Counted from the stretch's first letter, positions 1 through 7,535 are shown. The stretch is DNA of 64,000 nt from Bacillus sp. USDA818B3_A (GCF_009928415.1 NZ_JAABNN010000023.1:1-64000); one strand, 5' to 3'. Notes: generated from the sequence alone by a model not told the origin. Made by a program: numbers and translations.

Positions 1-85
1 TAAGAAATGAATAATTATTGTTTGTTGACGTTTTTGTTTGTTTAGTTTTCAAAGAACAAGTTTATCTCCGTCGCTCAAAAGCGAC
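1..85 (-). other. rRNA operon leader with boxA
   Basis: Minus-strand transcript downstream of two promoters. It carries a small hairpin (GTCGC 85-81 with GCGAC 74-70) and then a boxA antitermination motif, TGTTCTTTGAAAAC (58-45), as found in Bacillus 16S leaders. The 16S rRNA gene itself would start to the left of position 1 and is not in the window. In B. subtilis an rRNA operon also follows pdaB, which fits this reading. Confidence 0.8.
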
Positions 86-91
86 TTTATT

Positions 92-120
92 AATGTATCA
101 CCTTCAAACTATAAAGTCAA
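92..120 (-). promoter_or_regulatory. rrn promoter P2
   Basis: Sigma-A type promoter on the minus strand: TTGACT (120-115), 17 bp, TACATT (97-92), about 40 bp before boxA. It is the promoter-proximal member of a tandem pair, the usual layout of Bacillus rRNA operons. Confidence 0.75.
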
Positions 121-165
121 TAACTTTTTCAAATTATTTTCTTAACGCAATCAGCGACGTTTATT

Positions 166-194
166 AATATACCAAGGCTATTAGCAAATGTCAA
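166..194 (-). promoter_or_regulatory. rrn promoter P1
   Basis: Sigma-A type promoter on the minus strand: perfect TTGACA (194-189), 17 bp, TATATT (171-166). An A/T-rich tract upstream (about 201-216) could act as an UP element. It starts just after the stop of the preceding small gene. Confidence 0.75.
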
Positions 195-218
195 CGCATT
201 TGATAAAAAAAATTAAGA

Positions 219-449
219 TTATCCTTTCTTTCGATCCTTCTTGCCTCTACGCATATATTTAAAGCACTCTTGGGGAGATGCCACTCTCTTAAATAAAGAA
301 AATAGAATTTTATATCGTTCTTCCATTGATCTCTTTACAATATGGTCGATTCGATCATCTTTCAAATCAAATAATATTTCATCCATTTCTCTTTTAATAA
401 GGTATTCCATTTCTTTTACTTCTTTTTCATTGATGAGAAGTCCAAACAT
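219..449 (-). CDS. Small hypothetical protein
   Basis: A 76-residue, highly charged protein with a basic tail and no visible signal peptide or membrane segment. GGAGG lies 7 bases before the ATG, which makes this a believable gene. It is divergent from pdaB and ends about 25 bp before rrn promoter P1, with no clear terminator between, so some read-through into the rRNA operon is possible. I do not recognise a family. The middle (about residues 12-58) looks largely alpha-helical. Function unknown. Confidence 0.6.
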   Translation of the reverse strand: MFGLLINEKEVKEMEYLIKREMDEILFDLKDDRIDHIVKRSMEERYKILFSLFKRVASPQECFKYMRRGKKDRKKG

Positions 450-522
450 TGAAAAACCTCCAGCGAAGTGTGTTGTATAGTAGTCTTTTCCAAATTTAGA
501 AATTTTATAATTAAAAAGTTAA

Positions 523-551
523 TCATATTCTTAAATTTAAACGCATAGGTT
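523..551 (+). promoter_or_regulatory. Candidate sigma-E promoter of pdaB
   Basis: TCATATT (523-529), 14 bp, then CATAGGTT (544-551). The -35 fits the sigma-E consensus KMATATT fully and the -10 keeps CATA and the final T. B. subtilis pdaB is a sporulation gene, so a mother-cell or forespore promoter is expected. Motif match only. Confidence 0.5.
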
Positions 552-583
552 GAGACAAGGATAGTTTGGACGAGGTGGGAAGG

Positions 584-1336
584 ATGAATTTCTTTTTTGT
601 ATTAAACGGTAAGGCGTTAAAAAATGTATCACTTATTCTCATTGCGGCTTTTTTCACAGCATGGTTTCTCTACATGGAAAATCTAGTACAGATCCCTGTT
701 TTTTCAACTAAAGACAGCTCTAATGCCATTTATCGAGGGGAAAAGGACTTAGCCCTCACGTTTAATATTGGCTGGGGGGATGAAAAGGCTGAACCTATTT
801 TAGATGTGTTAAAGAAGGAAAATGTAAAATCCGCAACTTTCTTCCTGTCTGGTTCATGGGCCGAACGGCACCCAGATATTGTCAGCCGCATAGTAAAGGA
901 AGGATATGAAATTGGTCTTCTTGGGTATGATTATGTCGAATACCTAGATGTAGAAGACGCTAAAATTGCTAGGGATATTTCAAAAGCACAAGAATCCTTT
1001 ACTAAACTCAATCTTAAAAACATTAAGCTATTACGAGCACCGACTGGTCACTTCGATGAGCGTACATTAAAAATCGCTAAGCGATATGGTTATACGGTTG
1101 TACATTGGAAGGTAGATTCTAAGGATTGGCAAAACCCTGGTGTAGAAAAAATTGTTGAAAATGTTAGTAAAGTAGATAATGGGGATATAGTGCTGCTCCA
1201 TGCTTCAGATGGAGCAAAACAAACAGCAAAGGCACTGCCACTTATTCTTGCTGAAATTCGACAAAAAGGATTAAAACTTGTTACTGTATCAGAAATGATT
1301 GCCAATGGCGAAGTACACTCTAAGGAAATTAATTAA
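584..1336 (+). CDS. pdaB: Polysaccharide deacetylase PdaB
   Basis: Polysaccharide deacetylase (NodB fold) of the PdaB family, a sporulation protein needed in B. subtilis to keep spores stable and acting on spore envelope polysaccharide. It has an N-terminal membrane anchor (about residues 13-34), then a NodB domain starting at LALTFN (about 60) with ATFFLSGSW (about 84-92), RAPTGHFDER, and a C-terminal DIVLLHAS motif. The metal-binding signature is divergent: GWGDE stands where active enzymes have a TFDDG-type motif, as is usual in PdaB. I chose the ATG at 584, behind GAGGTGG, rather than an in-frame TTG at 566. A candidate sigma-E promoter lies upstream, and the gene converges on kbaA with a shared terminator. 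Confidence 0.93.
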   Translation: MNFFFVLNGKALKNVSLILIAAFFTAWFLYMENLVQIPVFSTKDSSNAIYRGEKDLALTFNIGWGDEKAEPILDVLKKENVKSATFFLSGSWAERHPDIVSRIVKEGYEIGLLGYDYVEYLDVEDAKIARDISKAQESFTKLNLKNIKLLRAPTGHFDERTLKIAKRYGYTVVHWKVDSKDWQNPGVEKIVENVSKVDNGDIVLLHASDGAKQTAKALPLILAEIRQKGLKLVTVSEMIANGEVHSKEIN

Positions 1337-1362
1337 ATGTAATTTATTTTCAATAATCAAGC

Positions 1363-1391
1363 AAAAAACCGTCCTAAATGGACGGTTTTTT
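1363..1391. terminator. Bidirectional terminator pdaB/kbaA
   Basis: Perfect hairpin: AAAAAACCGTCC (1363-1374), loop TAAAT, GGACGGTTTTTT (1380-1391). The A and T tails serve both strands. The right arm lies inside the last codons of kbaA, so the terminator is partly coding. Confidence 0.85.
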
Positions 1392-2057
1392 GTTCAGCTT
1401 TTTACTTTTATTAGTTGATTTAGGCTTGTCTTGTTTTGTCCGACTTTGTCTTTCCTGCACGGATTGAGCGTTCAATTTATGAAGGATTAATATTTGATAA
1501 GCATTACATGCTAATAATGAAATCATCATAAGGTAGAACCAGTTCATTTCATTCTCACGCAATACAGGAACCCATTCTACCAAAGTAGCCACAATCATAA
1601 AAAACATAGCAGGAATAAAGGCTCCGCCGTTTGTTTGTTTCACTTTATACCAAGCAACCACAAGTCCAGCAGCCAAAAGGATTACTGCAGGTCCAAAATA
1701 CGGGAGAATCGATTCCCCTGGTTTAGCGAAGTTCTCATAACGCAGGTAGACTAAATCAAATAAACCAAAAAGAATGAGAACAACCTGAACAGAATTCCAT
1801 AAAGATACTGATTTAAAAATTCCTAATCCAAAGCGGTGGATTGTTAAATAAGAAAAGAAACCCATCTGGCTAATGACACTAAAAAGAAAACCCATAACAA
1901 TTAACCAAATTAATGTGGATAAAATATCAATAATCTTAAAATTAATAAAGTAGGGCTGAAATTCATCCCAACGGATGATAAAACCCACAATAGCTGTCGT
2001 GACCCCGCCAACTGCCAGTGTGGACATAAATAGTCTTACCCAATTACGGCTTGTCAC
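1374..2057 (-). CDS. kbaA: KinB-signalling pathway activator KbaA
   Basis: Integral membrane protein of the KbaA family, required in B. subtilis for activation of the KinB branch of the sporulation phosphorelay. The 227 residues hold about six hydrophobic segments (near 10-28, 43-65, 83-104, 117-134, 145-163, 170-190) and a basic, Ser/Lys/Gln-rich cytoplasmic tail. Start is GTG, with GGGGG about 8 bases upstream. The position between gerD and pdaB is the B. subtilis order. The last codons overlap the shared terminator. Confidence 0.9.
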   Translation of the reverse strand: MTSRNWVRLFMSTLAVGGVTTAIVGFIIRWDEFQPYFINFKIIDILSTLIWLIVMGFLFSVISQMGFFSYLTIHRFGLGIFKSVSLWNSVQVVLILFGLFDLVYLRYENFAKPGESILPYFGPAVILLAAGLVVAWYKVKQTNGGAFIPAMFFMIVATLVEWVPVLRENEMNWFYLMMISLLACNAYQILILHKLNAQSVQERQSRTKQDKPKSTNKSKKLNKKPSI

Positions 2058-2143
2058 ACTTTAAACCCCCATAAATAAATCAAATCATTACCATTCTGAT
2101 TTTACCAAGCAAGCCTCAAAAAATCCATTATTTCATTTATCTG

Positions 2144-2174
2144 CGAATAATCTGCGCTGACTTTCTTCATCCTA
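2144..2174 (+). promoter_or_regulatory. Candidate sigma-G promoter of gerD
   Basis: CGAATA (2144-2149), 18 bp, CATCCTA (2168-2174), about 35 bp before the gerD start. It resembles the forespore sigma-G consensus (GNATA, 18 bp, CATNNTA). B. subtilis gerD is expressed from a sigma-G promoter. Confidence 0.5.
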
Positions 2175-2209
2175 AAATTAAGGATTTTTATGTGAAAGGA
2201 GCTTAAAGA

Positions 2210-2767
2210 ATGAAAGCTAAGAACATGGTGCTCCTCCTGCCCATCACGCTATTCCTTACAAGTTGCGGATCCTCAAGTGATTCAAGCGGCGGGGGGCAAC
2301 TCGATTATGACCAAACCAAGAAAATGGTGGTGGATATACTTAAGACTGACGATGGTAAGAAAGCCATTCAGGATGTCATGACCTCGGATGCAATGAAAGA
2401 AAAACTCGTCATGGATCAAAAAGTTGTGGCCGACACCATTCAAACCACTCTTACATCCGATAAAGCCATTGATTTTTGGAAAAAAGCCTTTAGTGATCCT
2501 GCTTTTGCTCAGAGCGTAGCAAAAAACATGAAAAATGAACAAAAAACATTATTAAAGGAATTAATGAATGACCCTCAATACCGGACCATGATGGTTCAAG
2601 TGTTTAAAGAGCCTGAAATTCAAAAACAAATGACAGACACTCTAAAAAGCAAAGATTATCGGCAGCATCTTCAAGATGTTATTACAGAAACCCTTAATAG
2701 CCCTCTTTATAAAGCTAAAATACAAGAATTATTGTTAAAGGCAGCCGAAGAAGCAGCCGACAAGTAA
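2210..2767 (+). CDS. gerD: Spore germination lipoprotein GerD
   Basis: GerD is a lipoprotein of the spore inner membrane that in B. subtilis clusters germinant receptors into the germinosome. The signal peptide ends in a lipobox LTSC (Cys about residue 19), followed by a Ser/Gly-rich linker and an alpha-helical body of about 140 residues with repeated DP/EP-containing helices (SDPAF, NDPQY, KEPEI). The RBS AAAGGAG is 8 bases upstream. It converges on salA with a terminator between. The length of 185 residues matches the family. Confidence 0.93.
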   Translation: MKAKNMVLLLPITLFLTSCGSSSDSSGGGQLDYDQTKKMVVDILKTDDGKKAIQDVMTSDAMKEKLVMDQKVVADTIQTTLTSDKAIDFWKKAFSDPAFAQSVAKNMKNEQKTLLKELMNDPQYRTMMVQVFKEPEIQKQMTDTLKSKDYRQHLQDVITETLNSPLYKAKIQELLLKAAEEAADK

Positions 2768-2775
2768 TTAACATG

Positions 2776-2810
2776 AAAAAAAAGCCTCTTCCAATTAAGG
2801 CAGAGGCTCC
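2776..2810. terminator. Bidirectional terminator gerD/salA
   Basis: Stem GCCTCTTCC (2784-2792) with GGCAGAGGC (2799-2807), one mismatch, loop AATTAA. An A8 run precedes it on the plus strand, giving a U-tract for salA on the minus strand. It sits in the 47-bp gap between convergent genes. Confidence 0.8.
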
Positions 2811-2814
2811 ATTC

Positions 2815-3864
2815 TTATTTTTTCAAAAGGCTTGTTACTTTTTCAGCTATTTCTAAATAAATTTTGCCGATTTGATGATCTTCCTGATAAACAGATGGGG
2901 CAAAATCTTCCTCATTCCAATCAGGCTGATTAAGAGGCAAACGTCCGAGTAAAACCGTGTTTAATTCTTCAGCCAGCTTATCACCGCCGCCACGGCCAAA
3001 CACATATTCCTTTTCACCTGTCAGCTTACTTTCAAAATAGGCCATATTTTCAATAACACCCAGTACTTCATGCTCTGTCTTTAACGCCATTGCACCCGCC
3101 CGTGCTGCTACAAATGCAGCCGTTGGATGCGGGGTCGTCACAATGATTTCCTTACAAGATGGCAGCATAGTATGAACGTCTAAAGCAACGTCTCCTGTAC
3201 CTGGAGGCAAATCTAATAATAAATAATCAAGTTCTCCCCATTCAACTTCACTGAAGAAACTGTTAAGCATCTTTCCTAGCATTGGTCCGCGCCAGATAAT
3301 AGGAGCATTGTCTTCAACAAAGAATCCCATTGAAATAACTTGAACCCCAAACCGTTCAACCGGGATAATCTTTTCGCCCCGAACTACAGGGCGATTTGTA
3401 ATGCCCATCATATCAGGGACACTAAATCCGTAGATATCAGCGTCAATTAAGCCTACCTTTTTACCTAAACGCGCCAAAGCTACCGCAAGGTTTACAGAAA
3501 CCGTAGATTTACCAACGCCGCCCTTTCCACTTGCAATGGCAATAAAGGTTGTATTCTTAGATTGAAGAAGGTTTTGGGCCTCTTGTTCCACATTACGATG
3601 TTGTGCCAATAGCTCTTCCGGCAGCTCAGAAAAACGAATTCCAACAGTCGCTGCACCAGCTTCTTTCAATTTATTAACGATTTGTGTTTGAAGTTGAAGC
3701 TGTTCGCTTGTACCTGTTTTAGCGATCAATACCTTAACACTAACATGGTTCTTTTCTTCTTTAATTTTTATTTCCTCGATGGCATCTAATTCTGCTAAAG
3801 TTTTATGTAAAAAAGGCTCTTTAAGGCCTCCCAGAACGTCACGAACTAATTTTTCTGTTAACAT
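2815..3864 (-). CDS. salA: Mrp/NBP35-family P-loop ATPase SalA
   Basis: SalA (YbaL) is a Mrp/NBP35 ParA-like ATPase. In B. subtilis it affects scoC and thus exoprotease expression, and relatives carry iron-sulphur clusters. The N-terminal FSCA/MIP18-like domain covers about residues 1-90. The ATPase domain has Walker A GKGGVGKST (about 113-121), switch region DADIYG and Walker B-like LLLDLPPGTGD. I start at the ATG at 3864, spaced 6 bases from GAGGTG. The in-frame GTG at 3873 lies within the RBS. It is transcribed after cwlD but behind a terminator, so it may have its own promoter. Confidence 0.93.
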   Translation of the reverse strand: MLTEKLVRDVLGGLKEPFLHKTLAELDAIEEIKIKEEKNHVSVKVLIAKTGTSEQLQLQTQIVNKLKEAGAATVGIRFSELPEELLAQHRNVEQEAQNLLQSKNTTFIAIASGKGGVGKSTVSVNLAVALARLGKKVGLIDADIYGFSVPDMMGITNRPVVRGEKIIPVERFGVQVISMGFFVEDNAPIIWRGPMLGKMLNSFFSEVEWGELDYLLLDLPPGTGDVALDVHTMLPSCKEIIVTTPHPTAAFVAARAGAMALKTEHEVLGVIENMAYFESKLTGEKEYVFGRGGGDKLAEELNTVLLGRLPLNQPDWNEEDFAPSVYQEDHQIGKIYLEIAEKVTSLLKK

Positions 3865-3960
3865 AGAATGCACCTCACCTAAGAATTCTTTTCCATTTTT
3901 AGTATACCATAATCAAAATAAGAAACAGTTATTTCAATCACACGTTAGCATAAATCTCAT

Positions 3961-3990
3961 AAAAAAAAGCGGAAGATGCTGACATCCTCC
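3961..3990 (-). terminator. Terminator after cwlD
   Basis: On the minus strand GGAGGATG, loop TCAG, CATCTTCC (one G-T pair), then GC and eight T. It abuts the cwlD stop codon. Confidence 0.8.
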
Positions 3991-4713
3991 TTAATCTGTT
4001 TCTTTTAATTCCTTTTCATTCGTAAAATAACGCAGGATCCCATGATTAATGGAGGCCGCTACTTTTTCCTGGTAGGACGCCTTTTTTAATAGTGCCTTTT
4101 CTCTTGGGTTGGAGAGAAAACCTACCTCGACGAGTACGCCAGGTTTCTTTGCATTTTCTAAAATATAGACATGATTAATTGGCTTGGCCTTCCGCTCTGT
4201 GTTTTCGAGATTTCTGCGGAGTTCTTCCTGGATAAACTTTGCTGCTCTCGCATTTTCCTCATGATGCGGAGCAAAAAAGGTTTGGGCACCGCTCCACCTA
4301 GAGGATGGAATAGCATTTAAATGAATACTGACAAATAGGTCAATATCAGTCTTATTGATCATTTTCAATCTCTTTTTGAGATCTTCAACCTTCCTGCGGC
4401 TATATCCTCGTGTATCAGAATCGGCTAAATCCTCATCTTTCTCTCTTGTCATAATGACTAGAGCTCCTTGCTCTTGGAGATAATCACGGACACTTTTAGT
4501 AATTTCTAGAGCAATATCCTTTTCGAGTGTTTCTCCTGTTCCTGCCCCGCCATCTGGTCCGCCATGCCCTGCATCCAATAAGATAATTTTTCCTGATAAC
4601 GGGAGATTCCAGGTTTTCCAAGAATTATTTTCATTAAAATCATGTTGAAGTATAAAAAATAATACAATTAAACCTGTTATAAAGCTAATTATTTTTATAT
4701 TTCGCTTAGTCAC
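3991..4713 (-). CDS. cwlD: N-acetylmuramoyl-L-alanine amidase CwlD
   Basis: CwlD removes peptide side chains from muramic acid during spore cortex synthesis, the first step to muramic delta-lactam, needed for cortex lysis at germination. It has an N-terminal membrane anchor (about residues 6-22), then an Amidase_3 zinc domain: DAGHGG (first His), the conserved Glu in LEKDIALE, SIHLNA (second His), and the catalytic region VLVEVGFLSN. The ATG at 4722 has no room for an RBS; the GTG at 4713 is 8 bases after GGGAAGG, so I use it. The order next to salA and ybaK is conserved. Confidence 0.92.
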   Translation of the reverse strand: MTKRNIKIISFITGLIVLFFILQHDFNENNSWKTWNLPLSGKIILLDAGHGGPDGGAGTGETLEKDIALEITKSVRDYLQEQGALVIMTREKDEDLADSDTRGYSRRKVEDLKKRLKMINKTDIDLFVSIHLNAIPSSRWSGAQTFFAPHHEENARAAKFIQEELRRNLENTERKAKPINHVYILENAKKPGVLVEVGFLSNPREKALLKKASYQEKVAASINHGILRYFTNEKELKETD

Positions 4714-4869
4714 CCCTACCATCCTTCCCGCTCGTCCCTGTTCAGTTAACTATATGGGACAAGGGGAAGTTTTAGAACCGAAAAAGCACCCTTAAGCAAT
4801 GCACTTGGATGCTCCGTCTCTTTTTAAAAAGGACTGGTGCATTAAGTACAATGCAGGATGCTTTAGGGT

Positions 4870-5313
4870 TTAATGTAATCTTAGCTTAAGTCGTCTCTGC
4901 CCCTTTTCAAACCCTTCATTCCACCAGACAAAGATATACTGTTCACAAAGATAGTATAGTGACTCACTCATAGTGCCTTCTTGTCCATGCCCCCAATAGA
5001 GCAAAAAGTTATAAAGTGTATCAATTAGATGTTTTTCTTCCCTGAGGCACCGTTTTCGTACTTCTTCGGGATTCTCACCATGATATCCAAATTTACTAAA
5101 TTTCGCCCCCAAAAGGAAGGCCTCAAGGGCGACATCATAACATGCTTCTTCTATTCCTGAATTCATTACAAAGTTATTAGCAAGATTCGTGGATCCAAAA
5201 TATTGTTTTACTCTTTCCTTCAATGTATTAATCGATAACTCCCTTAGTACGGAACGTTCATATTTAATCTGCTTTTCCCGTCGTTTTTCTTTGAAGGTTG
5301 TTATTACAGTCAC
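4870..5313 (-). CDS. ybaK: DUF2521 family protein YbaK
   Basis: A 147-residue soluble protein resembling B. subtilis YbaK (DUF2521), which sits next to cwlD there too. Function unknown. Visible features are a charged N terminus, a helical core with DVALEAFLLGAKF and FGYHGE, and a C-terminal FVWWNEGFEKG aromatic stretch typical of the family. GTG start, GAGGTG 7 bases upstream. It is the last gene of the conserved B. subtilis order before the accessory island begins. Confidence 0.85.
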   Translation of the reverse strand: MTVITTFKEKRREKQIKYERSVLRELSINTLKERVKQYFGSTNLANNFVMNSGIEEACYDVALEAFLLGAKFSKFGYHGENPEEVRKRCLREEKHLIDTLYNFLLYWGHGQEGTMSESLYYLCEQYIFVWWNEGFEKGQRRLKLRLH

Positions 5314-5452
5314 TGCTTTTCACCTCTTAGAACTATTCTTTATCCCTTAGGTCTAAGAAATGCAAAGTCCTCATTTCCAATTTTTAATATCACCTTTTGA
5401 GTACAATTGCGGTCATAAAACAAGATTAGCCCGGAGTGAAATTTACTCCCTT

Positions 5453-5481
5453 TTGACAAAAAGTCACACTGCAGCCATATA
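5453..5481 (+). promoter_or_regulatory. Candidate promoter of the GerPC-like gene
   Basis: TTGACA (5453-5458), 17 bp, CATATA (5476-5481). The same -10, CATATATTT, also partly resembles a sigma-K -10, with an AC 18 bp upstream. Which sigma factor uses it cannot be decided from sequence. Confidence 0.35.
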
Positions 5482-5578
5482 TTTATAAAGAACAGTAAAG
5501 TAGCAGCATTCTTGAAATTTGAACCAACGAGTCCATGGCCTTTATCCCGATGCAGCATCCCTGTAAAGGAGGGAAATT

Positions 5579-5977
5579 ATGTTTGGATTTTTTTCTTTGC
5601 GTAAAAAACAAAAAGGAACAGAAAAGGCTGAAGAGATGAGAATCAACTCTCACATATTGAATAAATTGGATCAAATTATTGAGTTATTGGAGCAGCAGCA
5701 AAGGGACGGGAACAAGCGGCACATCCAATTCGAGAAGGTTCAAATCGAAAATATAGAAAATATCGTTTATCGTTTAGATAATATTGAAATCGACGAATTA
5801 AGCGGAAAGCTAATTATAGGCAATAATATAAGCACTTCAAATGATTTAGCTGAGTCCATTCAAATGCAATTGAATGGAGATAAAATGAAAAAGGAAACCA
5901 TGGCTGACTCATCATCTGCTGATCAAGACAATATCATAAAGACTTCAAAAGGATTTCGTTTTCATTATGATTCCTAG
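5579..5977 (+). CDS. GerPC-like small spore protein
   Basis: A 132-residue protein with a basic N terminus, a coiled-coil-like helix (about residues 25-45, LNKLDQIIELLEQQQ), then a segment IENIVYRLDNIEIDELSG followed by KLIIGNNIS that resembles the IEYKFDxL...LxGTLxIG region of GerPC, a spore-coat protein needed for germinant access. The C terminus is hydrophilic. Excellent RBS AAAGGAGG. It is the first gene of a five-gene group of GerP-like proteins next to the TOMM cluster. The assignment rests on pattern similarity only; a scaffold role in coat or exosporium is inference. Confidence 0.6.
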   Translation: MFGFFSLRKKQKGTEKAEEMRINSHILNKLDQIIELLEQQQRDGNKRHIQFEKVQIENIENIVYRLDNIEIDELSGKLIIGNNISTSNDLAESIQMQLNGDKMKKETMADSSSADQDNIIKTSKGFRFHYDS

Positions 5978-6025
5978 ACAGCATTGGTAACCCCAAAAGC
6001 ACTTGATAGGTATGAATCATTCAAA

Positions 6026-6538
6026 TCAGCGCTCTTTTTCAAGGCTGGCTATTTTTATGTCCCGGTCGTCAATAATGGCATCTATCATATCTTGATCATA
6101 ATTTAAGTTCAGATTACTCACTTGTTGATTGTTTTTCCCCAATACGGCCCCCTGGATGGTATTTGACTTTTGGTTGGCGTCCATCCCATTTACACGGCCT
6201 TTACCAAGGAATATAGAACTGTTTTGCTCGATTCTATTGACATTAATGCCATCAAGGTTAATATTGGTTACTTTATTCTCATCACTTGGATTTTCAAAGG
6301 ATAGGTTGATATCGCGGTCATCGATGGGTGTATCAATCAGGTCAGGATCATTTAAGATCGATATATTGTTAAGAAGGAGATTGGATTGACCGCTAATATT
6401 ACCTATCACGCTATTCTCCTTACCATGTGAACTCCATCCAATAGCAACATTTTTCTCTCCTATAAATATGCCGGATTGCCTTTGCATCATTTGAATATGA
6501 ATACCACCTGAAAGATTGAGATTTAAATACTTTACCAT
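6026..6538 (-). CDS. Double-domain GerPA/GerPF-like protein
   Basis: A 170-residue protein made of two related units. Unit 1 (about 20-75) has SGIFIGEKN ... GNISGQSN ... NDPDLIDTP. Unit 2 (about 105-165) has SSIFLGKGRVNGMDAN ... GAVLGKNN ... YDQDMIDAI. Each mirrors the GerPA/GerPF spore-coat pattern (G-D at the start, NTGD in the middle, NDPDVID at the end). I chose the ATG at 6538, behind GTGGTGA, over two GTG codons at 6550 and 6547. A consensus sigma-K promoter lies upstream. Likely a late mother-cell coat protein; the function is inferred. Confidence 0.65.
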   Translation of the reverse strand: MVKYLNLNLSGGIHIQMMQRQSGIFIGEKNVAIGWSSHGKENSVIGNISGQSNLLLNNISILNDPDLIDTPIDDRDINLSFENPSDENKVTNINLDGINVNRIEQNSSIFLGKGRVNGMDANQKSNTIQGAVLGKNNQQVSNLNLNYDQDMIDAIIDDRDIKIASLEKER

Positions 6539-6574
6539 CTTTGTCACCACTTTTTTATCTTCATTTAGTTAGTT

Positions 6575-6602
6575 TACCTTATGTTAGTGATACAGGTCTG
6601 GT
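6575..6602 (-). promoter_or_regulatory. Sigma-K-type promoter (double-domain gene)
   Basis: Minus strand: AC (6602-6601), 17 bp, CATAAGGTA (6583-6575), a perfect fit to the sigma-K pattern AC-N17-CATANNNTA, about 37 bp before the chosen start codon. Divergent from the promoter of the next two genes. Confidence 0.6.
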
Positions 6603-6617
6603 GCCGTATTAAAAATA

Positions 6618-6645
6618 ACTGTGTCATCCGCCCATACATTGAATA
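6618..6645 (+). promoter_or_regulatory. Sigma-K-like promoter (two-gene unit)
   Basis: AC (6618-6619), 17 bp, CATTGAATA (6637-6645), one mismatch from the sigma-K -10. It would drive the two small plus-strand genes and lies back to back with a consensus sigma-K promoter on the other strand. Confidence 0.4.
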
Positions 6646-6720
6646 GACTATTGTATTAAATGGAGTGCAACAATCCGAAAAATTGTAGTTAAATAACGAT
6701 TAAGAAAGGTTAGCTCATTT

Positions 6721-6921
6721 ATGATTAACTTAAAGTTAGGAAATATATTTGTAACCAGTATCGGTCAATCATCAGGATTTTTCATGGGTGGAACTAATAC
6801 ACATAAAAAGTTTCGTTCTAGTCAAGTTATGAATGAAGTGCTCGGAGTATTGTCCGGCGATGAAAATAAGGTCACCGAAAACAAGTGGCTGGAAAACACT
6901 CAAAAGGAACGGAGTGAATAG
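6721..6921 (+). CDS. Short GerPF-like protein
   Basis: A 66-residue protein with the pattern of its neighbours: INLKLGNIFV, SSGFFMGGTN, then VLGVLSGDEN, ending in a charged tail. It resembles the N-terminal two thirds of a GerPA/GerPF unit and lacks the NDPDxID end. The RBS AGAAAGG is rather far (11 bases) from the ATG. Two bases after its stop the next gene begins, so the two are probably co-translated. Function unknown, probably spore surface. Confidence 0.55.
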   Translation: MINLKLGNIFVTSIGQSSGFFMGGTNTHKKFRSSQVMNEVLGVLSGDENKVTENKWLENTQKERSE

Positions 6922-6923
6922 TT

Positions 6924-7184
6924 ATGGGGTCTCCTATTCTTTCCCCAACCTTTCATATCGGTACAATTAAAATCGGTACCATTGAGGGTGCCTCCTGTTT
7001 CAGTATCGGAAACAATTTTATTGAGGATTTTAAAAACAGTAAACAACACAGCCAAGGCTTAGGCAATATTCATGGTGATCGAAATGACTTTGCACATATG
7101 ACTGCCTCATTAACCAATCATGAAAAAGAGAGCCAAGGAAATTTAGAGCCTCAGGAAAGGCAAAAGCAAAAAACCCTTGACTAA
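6924..7184 (+). CDS. GerPF-like protein
   Basis: An 86-residue protein: FHIGTIKIGTIEGASCFSIGNN at about 10-31, then GLGNIHGDRND, then a hydrophilic Gln/Glu-rich tail. The spaced motif (ASCFSIGNN ... GNIHGDRN) parallels SGIFIGEKN ... GNISGQSN in the double-domain neighbour, so the group looks like local duplications. RBS GGAGTGA, 6 bases from the ATG. A shared terminator separates it from the convergent next gene. Function unknown. Confidence 0.55.
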   Translation: MGSPILSPTFHIGTIKIGTIEGASCFSIGNNFIEDFKNSKQHSQGLGNIHGDRNDFAHMTASLTNHEKESQGNLEPQERQKQKTLD

Positions 7185-7198
7185 TCAGAGGGTTTTAT
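7168..7198. terminator. Bidirectional terminator between GerP-like genes
   Basis: AAAACCCT (7170-7177), 11-base loop, AGGGTTTT (7189-7196), between convergent genes. The left arm overlaps the end of the upstream gene. Confidence 0.75.
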
Positions 7199-7216
7199 TG
7201 TTTTTCTCTTATTCAC

Positions 7217-7471
7217 TTAAATATTTCCCCCGCCCCCGATATTCGGCTTTAGGTCTTGGTCAAAAATAACTCCATCTAACATTTCAAAGCTGTCTGCAAT
7301 ATTGTTTACATTCCCTGCCGTTGCATTATTAAAACCGTAGACTCCCCCCATGTTTAGATTATATTTCCTGTTAGCATCCATACCATTTACAACACCTTCG
7401 CCAATAAAAATAGCCGAACTTGCTTGAGGCGAATTTACGTTAAAAACCCCTAGATTTATAACAGAAGGCAT
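7217..7471 (-). CDS. GerPF/GerPA-like spore protein
   Basis: An 84-residue protein starting MPSVINLGVFNVNS, close to the MPxxVGxIxVNS opening of GerPA/GerPF. It continues SSAIFIGEGVVNGMDAN, GGVYGFNNATAGN, and ends with a Gly-rich tail. The VNGMDAN block is shared with the second unit of the double-domain gene. RBS AGGAGG, 8 bases before the ATG, and a consensus sigma-K promoter upstream. This is the best GerPF match in the group. Likely laid down in the coat; the germination role is inference. Confidence 0.7.
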   Translation of the reverse strand: MPSVINLGVFNVNSPQASSAIFIGEGVVNGMDANRKYNLNMGGVYGFNNATAGNVNNIADSFEMLDGVIFDQDLKPNIGGGGNI

Positions 7472-7507
7472 TCTAATTTCCTCCTATTCTCCCTTCAATG
7501 CGTACAC

Positions 7508-7535
7508 TATTTTATGTATAAACTATAGTCTATGT
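7508..7535 (-). promoter_or_regulatory. Sigma-K-type promoter (GerPF-like gene)
   Basis: Minus strand: AC (7535-7534), 17 bp, CATAAAATA (7516-7508), a perfect fit to AC-N17-CATANNNTA, about 36 bp before the start codon. Same architecture as the promoter at 6575-6602. Confidence 0.6.

Noticed and set aside
5340..5558. 72-residue minus frame upstream of ybaK
   Set aside because: No usable RBS; it covers the promoter region of the GerPC-like gene on the other strand.
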